Part shown: piece by piece, positions 26,744 through 34,789 of the stretch | How the letters are laid out: every line of letters starts with the position of its first letter | How positions within the stretch are numbered: the first letter of the stretch is position 1 | Source of the DNA: Pedobacter lusitanus | Lineage (GTDB): Bacteria; Bacteroidota; Bacteroidia; Sphingobacteriales; Sphingobacteriaceae | Assembly (NCBI RefSeq): GCF_040026395.1 | Contig: NZ_CP157278.1 | Coordinates: 1,612,001 to 1,676,000, forward strand | Direction: 5' to 3' | DNA length: 64,000 nt | Position numbers and translations under genes: made by a program | Notes under the pieces: model-generated | Told to the model about the DNA's origin: nothing | The model's database searches: none | The model's input: the letters and a program-made list of their open reading frames with translations, nothing else

Positions 26744-26768
26744 CAAAGATATATATTCTATATAGAAT
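26744..26768 (-). promoter_or_regulatory. cys operon promoter with 14-bp palindromic operator
   Basis: On the minus strand TATCTTTG (26744-26751) is a perfect -7 box. Just upstream, where the -33/-7 spacer lies, is the perfect palindrome ATTCTATATAGAAT (26755-26768). No exact -33 TTG is present, which is common for activator-controlled or repressible promoters. The leader to the first gene would be about 55 bases. Confidence 0.6.
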
Positions 26769-26864
26769 TAGTAGTATTAAATGCAAAAAAACATTAACCA
26801 CCTTGTTTTAAAGCATATTAAACTAATATTTTTATTTTCACCTTGTAGATACTCCTCTGAAAAT

Positions 26865-26896
26865 AAAAAACCCGGATATCCACCCGGGTATTTTTT
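26865..26896. terminator. Orphan bidirectional terminator-like hairpin
   Basis: ACCCGG (26870-26875) pairs with CCGGGT (26884-26889) over an 8-base loop, flanked by A and T runs on both sides. It lies between two divergent genes, where no known transcript should end. See the finding on a possible small RNA. Confidence 0.6.
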
Positions 26897-27059
26897 ATCA
26901 ACTAAACCTTAACTAGAAAATACTAACCAAATATTTTACTGGCACAAACATACATGCCCTATATAAATTCAGTGTTAAAATAAAATTTAATCTGCCTATC
27001 GTGTTCAGGCTTCTTATTTTTTATCTAAATTTCGCATCTTTTCATATTTTATATAACCA

Positions 27060-28739
27060 ATGCTGATTCTAGCCTACATTATTCTTGCATTAATTGCACT
27101 TTACCTGCTCATCTATCTTTATAAAAAGAATTTTTCTGTTAAAAGTCAGCGGGAAGAATTTAAGCGGGATTGGGGAACTCCTAAAAACAGCAGATATATT
27201 GATATTGATCTGATCGAGAATTATTTCTTAAATACCATTACTGAATCCTCAGAGAAATTACAATTGATTTCAGACAAAATAGCAGATGATTTATACCTCA
27301 ATGATGTTTTTAAACTGATTGACAGAACTACATCCAGAATTGGGCAGCAATTTTTATATGCCAGGTTGAGAACCATAGACCAGGATAAAACAGATCTGAT
27401 CTTTTTGGATAAACTGGCAGAGATGATGTCAGCAGATGAGAAGCTCAGGCTGGATACGCAAATGAAGCTGCAATTGCTGGAAAAAAATGACTCCTATTAT
27501 TTCCAGGATCTGGTTTATGCGAAGAAAATAGACTCGCCGGAATTTATGCCTATAGTCTATATTCTTTCCTTTTTAAATGTGCTTTGCCTGATTATTTCCA
27601 TCTTTCACCCAGGTTTTTTACTGGTCTTTTTTGGCATATTCATTATCAACTCAGGTATCCATTACTGGAATAAAAATAAGGTCAGTGTTCACACTTCTTC
27701 TCTTGGTGAATTTCTTAAGGCATTTGAAACCGCAAAAAAATTAGATGCCGATACCCAGCTTATTGCTGCTTTTCCTGAAACCGCAGGTCTGATTAAAGAA
27801 CTGACCCCGCTGAAAAGAAAAATGATTGGCGTAAAGCTCGATAACATGGCGGAGGCAGATACGGTTATGATAGGCTACATGCTGTTTGAGTTACTTAAAA
27901 TCGCCTTTAACGTGGAGATTATACTTTTCTATTCCATTATTGACTCACTCAGATCAAAAAAAGAAGAACTTAAACGACTCTTTAAATTCATTGGAACAAT
28001 AGATACAGCGATTTCAGTTGCATCTTTAAGAGATTCATGGGAAGGCGAGTACTGCAAACCCATTTTCAATCAGGAAAACTGTATGGATATTACAGGTGTA
28101 AAACATCCGCTGATTGCTAACTGTGTTCCAAATGACCTCTATCTTGAACATAGAAACTTATTGCTCACCGGCTCAAATATGTCCGGAAAAACTACCTTTA
28201 TCAGATCAGCAGGTGTCAATATGATTCTGGGACAAACACTGTACACCTGTATGGCAAAGAAGTTTAGTGTACCTTACTCTAAGGTATTCTCTTCCATCAC
28301 TATAGCAGACAGCTTACTGGAAGATAAGAGTTATTATTTTGAAGAAATGAGAATCATCAAAAACTTCATCGAAGAATCAACAAGTGAAGAACCCTGCTTT
28401 TTTATTCTGGATGAAATCTTTAAAGGCACAAATACGATTGAAAGAGTATCTGCCGGAAAAGCTATCCTCTCCTATCTGGCAAAAAACAACAATTTTGTAT
28501 TTGTATCTACACATGATACTGAGCTCAATGAATTACTCAAAACAGAATATGAACATTACCACTTCTCTGAAACCATTGAGGCAGAGGAATTGATTTTTGA
28601 TCATACCATAAAAAAGGGTCCGTTAAAAACCAGAAATGCAATCAGAATTCTCGAGATCAATAATTATCCGGCATCCGTTATTGCAGATGCCAACGCTACT
28701 GTTGATTTAATGATGAAGGATGAGTTAAGCGCTGAATAA
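27060..28739 (+). CDS. Membrane-anchored MutS-related ATPase
   Basis: A 559-residue protein with an N-terminal membrane helix ('ILAYIILALIALYLLIYLY'), a helical core interrupted by a hydrophobic pair around residues 165-195, and a C-terminal MutS-type ATPase domain: Walker A 'LTGSNMSGKTTFIRSAG', Walker B 'FFILDEIFKGTN', and 'STHDTELNEL' with the trans-acting loop. It lacks the MutS mismatch-recognition and connector domains. Such short, membrane-bound MutS homologues are frequent in Bacteroidota, and their role is unknown; mismatch repair is unlikely. It overlaps the 3' end of the convergent gene by 44 bases. Confidence 0.85.
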   Translation: MLILAYIILALIALYLLIYLYKKNFSVKSQREEFKRDWGTPKNSRYIDIDLIENYFLNTITESSEKLQLISDKIADDLYLNDVFKLIDRTTSRIGQQFLYARLRTIDQDKTDLIFLDKLAEMMSADEKLRLDTQMKLQLLEKNDSYYFQDLVYAKKIDSPEFMPIVYILSFLNVLCLIISIFHPGFLLVFFGIFIINSGIHYWNKNKVSVHTSSLGEFLKAFETAKKLDADTQLIAAFPETAGLIKELTPLKRKMIGVKLDNMAEADTVMIGYMLFELLKIAFNVEIILFYSIIDSLRSKKEELKRLFKFIGTIDTAISVASLRDSWEGEYCKPIFNQENCMDITGVKHPLIANCVPNDLYLEHRNLLLTGSNMSGKTTFIRSAGVNMILGQTLYTCMAKKFSVPYSKVFSSITIADSLLEDKSYYFEEMRIIKNFIEESTSEEPCFFILDEIFKGTNTIERVSAGKAILSYLAKNNNFVFVSTHDTELNELLKTEYEHYHFSETIEAEELIFDHTIKKGPLKTRNAIRILEINNYPASVIADANATVDLMMKDELSAE

Positions 28740-29364
28740 CAGCTTTAAAGGCACTGATATTAAGACTATCAGTTGAATTTTGAGGATTCTCTATATAGCT
28801 TTCCATTGCCTGAATATATTCTTTACGGAAAGACTCATTACTGGTATTTGCATTGTATTGTCCCTCTGCTTTCTGTACCGGTCTGAGATTTTCTGCAATT
28901 TTTCTTTTAATCCCATAAGCCGATTCATCACTCATAATTACCATATTCTTTTCAAAACCCGCTATGTATTTCACTACAAAACGTTCTCCTCGGGATGGAA
29001 TAAGAATTTCGTTACGAATTGGATAAATGGAAGCAGTAGTAGTGGAAAAATCTGTGACTACATCTTTTCCATCTGCAGTCTTCACCACCGCATCGTAATC
29101 CCAGATTGGAGAATCATTCAACATAGCACTTGTCTCCTGTTCCAGCGTAATCACTGCCGACCCTGTTTGTCCAAAGTGAGCCAGGAAAGCAGCATTGACA
29201 AACTGACCCGTAAAAACATTAGCCAGAGCCAAGATAAAGCTCATAACCACATAAAAGATACTATTCCGCCAGAAAGAGATAATCACACCTGCAAGCAAAA
29301 GTACAAAAAACGCCCATGCCCCGTGATGGGCAAAGAAATAGAAAAGCATTGATAATATCTTCAT
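28696..29364 (-). CDS. Hypothetical inner-membrane protein
   Basis: A 222-residue protein with two or three N-terminal membrane helices (about residues 5-65: 'FVLLLAGVIISFW', 'FYVVMSFILALANVF'). A soluble domain of about 150 residues with strands ('DYDAVVKTADGKDVVTDF') and a C-terminal helical tail follows. No family is recognised with confidence. It converges on the MutS-like gene and overlaps it by 44 bases, so the two transcripts are antisense at their ends. No adjacent gene explains its job. Confidence 0.65.
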   Translation of the reverse strand: MKILSMLFYFFAHHGAWAFFVLLLAGVIISFWRNSIFYVVMSFILALANVFTGQFVNAAFLAHFGQTGSAVITLEQETSAMLNDSPIWDYDAVVKTADGKDVVTDFSTTTASIYPIRNEILIPSRGERFVVKYIAGFEKNMVIMSDESAYGIKRKIAENLRPVQKAEGQYNANTSNESFRKEYIQAMESYIENPQNSTDSLNISAFKAVIQRLTHPSSLNQQ

Positions 29365-29495
29365 TATTAATATTTTATTCTATATAAAAATAGATTAATA
29401 TTACTGTATTATCAATGCTAAACCTTTATTTTAAACAGGGCTCTGAATCCAGAGCTTATCATCCTGAAAGCTAAAATTTCACAGTGCCGGACTGC

Positions 29496-30098
29496 TTATT
29501 TTACTGCTTCAACTTTAAAGTTTTCAAAAGTCACAGGAAAGCTCTGTTTACCAGGAGCCGCCGCAACCATACCTATCTGTACTTTCACTCCCGGGGGGAA
29601 ATAGGCCAGACGCAGCATATCATATTGTTTCTGGTCAAAAGAATACCTGATCTCCACATAATCCCCTTTACGAAGTAATTTTAACCAGACAGATTCAGGA
29701 CTGTTATGTCTGGGTACAACAGACCAGTCTGAAACTTCTCTGGTTACCACAGCACTTATATTCTGAACACCATCAACATACTCTATACCTGTTTTAATCC
29801 AGTTCTTATCATCTATTCTGATCATTAATCCCGCCTGATGAAAAAGCTCTTCGTATTTTCCGGTTATCTTAACACTTGCTTCAAAATCCCCATCAATTTC
29901 CTGATAATAGAAAGGGCCATTATCGCGCTTAAAACCATAATGGGTAACCTGCCAGTAATCTGTATCCGGATCTACGGTAAAAGTTAAGTTGGCAGCATTA
30001 CCTTTCCATGCGCCGGGTTGATTGAACCATTTCATAGCTGATGTTTGATTTTGTGCCATCACACCAGTGCTTGCAAACAAACACAGTATAACGCTCAT
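29496..30098 (-). CDS. DUF1349 family secreted concanavalin-like protein
   Basis: A 200-residue exported protein: a short signal peptide ('VILCLFASTGVMAQ') and a single jelly-roll domain with 'DYWQVTHYGFKRDNGPFYYQ', 'FHQAGLMIRIDDKNWIKTG', 'WLKLLRKGDYVEIRYSFD' and a final 'FENFKVEAVK'. This is the DUF1349 (YwqI/regulation of enolase-like) lectin fold. It may bind or act on sugars, but no catalytic set is obvious. It follows the MFS gene by 92 bases on the same strand and may be the third gene of that unit. Confidence 0.8.
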   Translation of the reverse strand: MSVILCLFASTGVMAQNQTSAMKWFNQPGAWKGNAANLTFTVDPDTDYWQVTHYGFKRDNGPFYYQEIDGDFEASVKITGKYEELFHQAGLMIRIDDKNWIKTGIEYVDGVQNISAVVTREVSDWSVVPRHNSPESVWLKLLRKGDYVEIRYSFDQKQYDMLRLAYFPPGVKVQIGMVAAAPGKQSFPVTFENFKVEAVK

Positions 30099-30190
30099 TT
30101 TATTTTCTTGTAAATTAAATTTCGGGATGGTTTTAGATTACTTTAATAACTGTAATATAGTAAGAAATAGTATAAATTCAGATGATCACA

Positions 30191-31357
30191 TCAGATGCAA
30201 CTTACCGGCTCCCTGCTTCTTTCTATCAGGCTCCTCATTCCTATCATCAGTAAAGACAGTAATCCAAAACACATACCTACCCATGGAGACATCGCTACTC
30301 CATGGTGTACAATAACCCAGCCACTTACAATAGTTCCAACAGAGACTCCGAAATTCCCAAAAGACGTAGCCAGACTATTGGCAAACTCCAATGCATGCGG
30401 GGCAGCAGAAATCATATAAGCAGAAGCATTTAAAAAACATGGTGCATATAAAAAGCCCCATATCGCAATAACCAGTATCGTTGACCAGGTATTTCCACCC
30501 GAATACTGTAAAGCAAAAGGTACAATAATAGTCCCGCAAAGAAAAAGTGCGGTAGTTAACGGAACACTTTTACTCAACATTTTGCCCGAGATCCAGTTAG
30601 CCCCAATACCGGTAATCCCAAACAGAAAAAGCATATAACTGATCATTTTCTCGTCCATATGCTTAACCTTGCCCAGGTAATCAGCAAAATAGCTGTAAGT
30701 AGAGAACCATGCAGCAATCATAAAAAAGTTCATTGCCGTACTCAGTAAAAAAGAAGACTGCTTAAGAATCTGTAACTGGCTGCCATAAGATTTCCTGGTT
30801 TTTACCGGCATTGGCGGCAACGATTTCATGATGCCAAAAACAGCTAATGCACTCACAGCTGTCTGAACCATAAATGAAGCTTTCCAGGTAAATATACCCG
30901 CTAAATAAGTGGCCAGAGGAACAGTAGTCACCATAGCTATAGCAATTCCCCCCAATACAATTCCCATGAGCTGATGCTCGTGTTTTTTATCTCCGGAGGC
31001 AACAGCAGCAGCAATAGCCGAAGAAATATATACAGGCTGTAAGAACGCAGGTAATATACGTACCGTCAGCAGCAACCAGAAAGGTGGTCCGAAAGAAGAA
31101 ACAATTCCTGTGATTAAGAATATGGAAATAGCAGTCAGCATTACTTTTTTACGGTCAAAACCTGATGCCATTAACATCATAAAGGGACCCGTTATAGCTA
31201 TCACGAGCGCAAAGGCGCTCAGTAAAACTCCCGCTTTGTCAATTGTAATATGATAATATTCAGCCAGCTGAGGTAATACACCGATAACACCAAATTCCGT
31301 GGTAATAATGCCAATTAATCCAAGGCAGCCTATATAGGCCGTTTTTTTATTGATCAT
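30191..31357 (-). CDS. MFS transporter (AraJ/sugar- or drug-efflux type)
   Basis: A 388-residue, 12-helix major facilitator. 'YHITIDKAGVLLSAFALVIAITGP' and 'FDRKKVMLTAISIF' form the characteristic first helices and cytoplasmic loop of the DHA1/AraJ efflux group. The ATG at 31357 is used; the upstream TTG at 31378 would overlap the preceding gene. It is 10 bases downstream of the serine hydrolase gene, so the two are one transcript, divergent from an HxlR regulator. A role in exporting a small toxic compound or drug is likely, the substrate unknown. Confidence 0.88.
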   Translation of the reverse strand: MINKKTAYIGCLGLIGIITTEFGVIGVLPQLAEYYHITIDKAGVLLSAFALVIAITGPFMMLMASGFDRKKVMLTAISIFLITGIVSSFGPPFWLLLTVRILPAFLQPVYISSAIAAAVASGDKKHEHQLMGIVLGGIAIAMVTTVPLATYLAGIFTWKASFMVQTAVSALAVFGIMKSLPPMPVKTRKSYGSQLQILKQSSFLLSTAMNFFMIAAWFSTYSYFADYLGKVKHMDEKMISYMLFLFGITGIGANWISGKMLSKSVPLTTALFLCGTIIVPFALQYSGGNTWSTILVIAIWGFLYAPCFLNASAYMISAAPHALEFANSLATSFGNFGVSVGTIVSGWVIVHHGVAMSPWVGMCFGLLSLLMIGMRSLIERSREPVSCI

Positions 31358-31367
31358 GATACCAGCG

Positions 31368-32627
31368 TTAATTTTCAATTAAAGAGTAAAATGCATTTTT
31401 AAACAGATAACCCAGATCCCAGTAAGATTCCGGCATATATTCCTGTGTAAAAACGAGACCGATAACCTGTTCTTTCGGATCCACCCAGTAATGCGTATTG
31501 AATGCACCTCCCCAAAAGAAAGCCCCTGTACTTAAAGGATGAAGATAACCGTTCCGCTCATTGACCAGGCCCCAGCCCAAACCAAACTGAAAGTCTTCCC
31601 CTTCCCCATTTATTTTCATATTTTTAGTCAATTGATTCTTCAGCATCAGTTCTATAGTTTTCTGACCGATCAGTCTTTTCCCTTTATAAACGCCATTACC
31701 CAGTACCATTTGGAGGAATTTTAAATAATCTGCCGTCGTAGAACTCAGCCCTGCACCTCCTGACAGATAAATACCATCTGCTGTTGGATACTGAGTGCTA
31801 TTCCCTTCATAAATCAGTCCCTTCTGCTTATCCAGTTTACCATTTATCTTTTGATGAACAGCCACCAGCCTGCTGCTTTTATCCAGAGGTAAACGGAAAT
31901 AGGTATCTTCCATTTCCAGTGGTTTAAAAATCCTGTCGCGGAAAAAATCATTTAATGTCCGGCCGCTCCAGATCTCTATCAGCCGTCCAACTACATCCGT
32001 ATTCAATCCATAGGTGAATGCCTCTCCTGGTTGATGCAGCAGAGGTTGTCCGGCCAGTAGCTTCATTCTTTCCGCTAAAGTCCCCTTACTGCCAAGACCG
32101 GTACTAATACCCGCTTTAGCATAAATGGCATTCATCCTTTCATCAATTGAAAAGACTGGATAACTCAATCCTGAAGTGTGACGCAACAAGTCACGAATAG
32201 TGATTTCTCTGCTTACAGGTTGCGTAGTATAGCTGCTATCTGCCGCATTGAATTTTTTAAGTACAGCTGTTTGTTTAAATTCAGGTATATATTTGGAAAC
32301 AGGCTCATCAAGTAAAAAATGACCTTCCTCCCAAAGCATCATCGCTGCAATACTGGTTATAGCCTTGGTTTGTGAGGCGATCCTGAAAATGCTGTTAGGC
32401 TGCATCATTTTTTTTGTTTCAAGATCCGCATAGCCAAATGCTTTATTGTAAACAGTCTGTCCATCTTTAAAAAGCAGTATACTGATGCCCGCAACCTGCT
32501 GTGTTTTAGTCAGCTGTTCGGCAAGGTTATCAATCCGTTCTAATTTCCCTGCTGTAAAAACCTGTGTTTGCGCTTGTAAATTTAATGCTGATAGTATCAT
32601 AGTTAAGATTATTGGAGATTTAGTCAT
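31368..32627 (-). CDS. Beta-lactamase-family serine hydrolase (class C / EstB-like)
   Basis: A 419-residue exported hydrolase from the ATG at 32627 (signal 'LTMILSALNLQAQ'). The SxxK nucleophile motif is 'RIASQTKAI' (S85, K88), the second-site Tyr is in 'FTYGLNTDVVGRL' (YxN), and a KTG-box analogue near the C-terminus is weak ('FFWGGAFNTHYW'). These features mark EstB-type esterases and beta-lactamase-like hydrolases more than true AmpC. It is the first gene of a unit with the MFS transporter and divergent from hxlR. It could degrade an ester or beta-lactam compound; this is an inference. Confidence 0.85.
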   Translation of the reverse strand: MTKSPIILTMILSALNLQAQTQVFTAGKLERIDNLAEQLTKTQQVAGISILLFKDGQTVYNKAFGYADLETKKMMQPNSIFRIASQTKAITSIAAMMLWEEGHFLLDEPVSKYIPEFKQTAVLKKFNAADSSYTTQPVSREITIRDLLRHTSGLSYPVFSIDERMNAIYAKAGISTGLGSKGTLAERMKLLAGQPLLHQPGEAFTYGLNTDVVGRLIEIWSGRTLNDFFRDRIFKPLEMEDTYFRLPLDKSSRLVAVHQKINGKLDKQKGLIYEGNSTQYPTADGIYLSGGAGLSSTTADYLKFLQMVLGNGVYKGKRLIGQKTIELMLKNQLTKNMKINGEGEDFQFGLGWGLVNERNGYLHPLSTGAFFWGGAFNTHYWVDPKEQVIGLVFTQEYMPESYWDLGYLFKNAFYSLIEN

Positions 32628-32673
32628 TTCGTTATTATTTTTAATTGAGCTGGTAAAATTAAAATGTAACAAC

Positions 32674-32713
32674 TAGTTTTGCAGGTAATGCACCTGTTGT
32701 ATGGTACATACAA
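32674..32713 (+). promoter_or_regulatory. hxlR promoter and palindromic operator
   Basis: TAGTTTTG (32674-32681) is a perfect plus-strand -7 box. Sixteen bases later lies the inverted repeat TTGTATG-GTA-CATACAA (32697-32713), plus a smaller CAGGT/ACCTG repeat at 32682-32696. Both lie between the divergent start codons, where HxlR-family regulators usually bind. Confidence 0.5.
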
Positions 32714-32724
32714 AAAAGTAAGTA

Positions 32725-33105
32725 ATGGGAAAGATCAAAGAGAATTCAACGAATAACCTGAATAGGAAATATATTATGAGTGACTGTAACCTGACCTATT
32801 CTGTATGTCTGGTTGGCGGAAGATGGAAGCTGTTAATCCTGTGCAAACTGGAACACGGAAAATTAAGATTCAGTGAGCTGAAAAGAGATATATGCAATAT
32901 CACTGAGCGTATGCTTACCCTGCACCTCAGAGAGCTGGAAAGTGATGGAATTGTCAAACGTACAGTATATGCAGAAGTGCCGCCGAGAGTTGAATATCAG
33001 CTGACAGAAATAGGAAAAGAACTGATTCCGATCTGGAAACAGTTAAGCAGCTGGGGTGCGAAACACCGTGAACTGTCAAAAACAGTTTGTGAAGTAGAAA
33101 GCTAG
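32725..33105 (+). CDS. HxlR-family transcriptional regulator
   Basis: A 126-residue winged-helix regulator with the typical HxlR plan: an N-terminal extension 'KENSTNNLNRKYIMSDC' with the conserved cysteine, 'SVCLVGGRWKLLILCKLEHG', the recognition region 'FSELKRDICNITERMLTLHL', and wing 'DGIVKRTVYAEVPPRVEYQLT'. Members sense electrophiles or oxidants through that cysteine. It is divergent from the serine hydrolase/MFS unit and is probably its regulator. The first ATG is kept because the N-terminal extension is family-typical. Confidence 0.92.
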   Translation: MGKIKENSTNNLNRKYIMSDCNLTYSVCLVGGRWKLLILCKLEHGKLRFSELKRDICNITERMLTLHLRELESDGIVKRTVYAEVPPRVEYQLTEIGKELIPIWKQLSSWGAKHRELSKTVCEVES

Positions 33106-33109
33106 CTTA

Positions 33110-33361
33110 TCACATCCCCCTGTCCCGGATCATTTCTCCGAGCAATTGTACCAGTTCATCAGATAAATCATCATCTGTGATCCATTTAATGCCCAGATCA
33201 GCATCTTCTTTCGGATAGATTACCCCTAATACCAGGGGTACCACAACACCGTTTACCGTTTCATCATAAGAAACAATATACTGGCTGTTATTCGTCGAAG
33301 TCACAGTTACTGTATGGTGCAAAAATCTTATACTAAATTCATCCATTATTTCTAAACTCAT
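33110..33361 (-). CDS. Small hypothetical protein (83 aa)
   Basis: An 83-residue acidic protein: beta strands ('FLHHTVTVTSTNNSQYIVSY', 'VVVPLVLGVIYPKED') and a C-terminal helix ('ELVQLLGEMIRD'). No signal peptide and no recognised family. It converges on hxlR with only 4 bases between stops, and a terminator separates it from the upstream ankyrin genes. The frame is clean and codon use resembles its neighbours, so it is probably real. Confidence 0.6.
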   Translation of the reverse strand: MSLEIMDEFSIRFLHHTVTVTSTNNSQYIVSYDETVNGVVVPLVLGVIYPKEDADLGIKWITDDDLSDELVQLLGEMIRDRGM

Positions 33362-33400
33362 TTACGGGATGATCCCGGCAAAAAATCAAGTTATTCGTAT

Positions 33401-33437
33401 AAAAGGGCTGGTTTCTACAAACGAAACCAGCCCTTTT
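33401..33437. terminator. Terminator after the ankyrin pair
   Basis: Perfect arms AAAAGGGCTGGTTT (33401-33414) and AAACCAGCCCTTTT (33424-33437) lie 4 bases past the ankyrin gene stop on the minus strand. Confidence 0.9.
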
Positions 33438-33440
33438 ATA

Positions 33441-34778
33441 TTATCCTTTTAAAATTTTAGTTTTCTCCAGATCAAATTCTTCCCGGGTAAGTATACCTGC
33501 ATCAAATAATTCTTTCAAATCCATCAATGCCTGTTTTTTAGAAGCTATATCATTTACAGGTGGAGCAGGCGTATCAGCCGGCCCTACAGGTGTCACAACG
33601 GTTCCCGGAGCACTGTTTTTCAAAATCAGTTCAGTGATTTCATTATAGCCCTTAATATTAGAATAGTCAATTGCTTTTTGTTCTTTTACATTGATTACGT
33701 TAACATCAGCGCTATTTTCCAGTAAGAATTTAACGATATCCTTCTTACCATTTGCTGCCGCATAATGTAAAGCCGTGTTCCCGGATTCATCCTGATAATT
33801 AATATCAGCACCTTTTTCAACCAATAGTCTGACCATACTCAGATAGCCCGATTTAACAGCAACATGTAATATACTTTCTCCGCTGCAAACTTCATTTCTC
33901 AGACTAAAATTACTATCCAGAGAGATGTCTGCAGCTGTCTCCACCCAATCCAGATAAGAATTCATTGCCCCATCTGCTTTATTGAATGGTCTGGCATAAT
34001 TCACATCCAATCCGTTCTCAATAAAAGAACTAACCGCTTCTTTCTGATTATGTGCTGCAGCATACCACATCGGTGACATTCCTTCTTTCGAAGAGATAAA
34101 AATATCAGCGCCTCTTTTGACCAGCAGTTTCACAATCATCTGGTTATTTTCATAACAGGCAATTAATAACGCACTTTCACCTGCATCATTGATATGATTT
34201 ATGTTTGCCCCGTTATCTAATAAAAGTTCAGTCATCTGGCTGTTTTTAGCCTTCACAGCTAACAGCAAAGCGGTGTTTCCAAAATTATCAGCCTTATCAA
34301 CAACGGCACCATGCTCCAGAAGTGTCTTTACAATTTCCCGGTTTCCATTAACCGCAGCATTGAGCAAAGGAGTTTCAGCATCATTATTTTCCAGATCTGC
34401 CTCTACTCCCAGTTCTATCAGCTTTTTAAGCACTTCTATCTGTGCAGTTCTTGCTGTAATATGCAGAAAACTATTGCCCTGATTGTCATTTAAGCTCAAT
34501 GAAGCTCCTTTTTCAATCAGATAAAGTGCTGTTTGCTTTTGTTTCTGGAGCAATGCAAAATAAAGCGGAGTTTCACCATTATGATCTTCATAATCAATAT
34601 CTGTCCCTTTATCTGCCAGTATTTTTACAATATCGAGGTATCCTCTGTGTGCTGCATAATGTAAAGCCGTGCGGCCTTTTTCATCTGTATACTTAACATC
34701 CGTTTCATCTGCAGAGAGTAATAACTCCGCTATTTTTCTATTGCCATTTTTACAGGCAATCAGGAATGACATTGACAT
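33441..34778 (-). CDS. Ankyrin-repeat protein with C-terminal SHOCT domain
   Basis: A 445-residue protein built of about eleven ~33-residue ankyrin repeats ('GRTALHYAAHRGYLDIVKIL', 'GETPLYFALLQKQK', 'GNTALHYAANGKKDIVKFL'). A proline-rich linker ('GPADTPAPPVN') and a short SHOCT domain ('DLKELFDAGILTREEFDLEK') at the end follow. Ankyrin stacks bind proteins. SHOCT motifs are found on membrane or secreted bacterial proteins and may mediate oligomerisation. No signal peptide is seen. It forms an operon with a second ankyrin gene 11 bases upstream. Partners unknown. Confidence 0.85.
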   Translation of the reverse strand: MSMSFLIACKNGNRKIAELLLSADETDVKYTDEKGRTALHYAAHRGYLDIVKILADKGTDIDYEDHNGETPLYFALLQKQKQTALYLIEKGASLSLNDNQGNSFLHITARTAQIEVLKKLIELGVEADLENNDAETPLLNAAVNGNREIVKTLLEHGAVVDKADNFGNTALLLAVKAKNSQMTELLLDNGANINHINDAGESALLIACYENNQMIVKLLVKRGADIFISSKEGMSPMWYAAAHNQKEAVSSFIENGLDVNYARPFNKADGAMNSYLDWVETAADISLDSNFSLRNEVCSGESILHVAVKSGYLSMVRLLVEKGADINYQDESGNTALHYAAANGKKDIVKFLLENSADVNVINVKEQKAIDYSNIKGYNEITELILKNSAPGTVVTPVGPADTPAPPVNDIASKKQALMDLKELFDAGILTREEFDLEKTKILKG

Positions 34779-34789
34779 CTTATATTTAA

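Larger units (their letters stand above)
26685..27059. other. Divergent intergenic region between cys operon and MutS-like gene
   Basis: These 375 bases hold, from left to right: the cys operon -7 element and 14-bp palindrome, a 12-bp inverted repeat at 26829-26869, an orphan GC-rich hairpin at 26865-26896, and a second minus-strand TAnnTTTG box at 26945-26952. No protein frame worth calling was seen. This is the densest regulatory stretch in the window. Confidence 0.6.

Noticed and set aside
26865..26896. SAM-I type riboswitch upstream of the sulfur operon
   Set aside because: None of the conserved SAM-I core segments could be found by eye around the hairpin; only a simple terminator-like stem is visible.
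28780..29352. A 190-aa plus-strand frame opposite the membrane protein gene
   Set aside because: His/Cys/Ile-rich low-quality sequence with no start signal; the minus-strand frame has membrane helices and better codon use.
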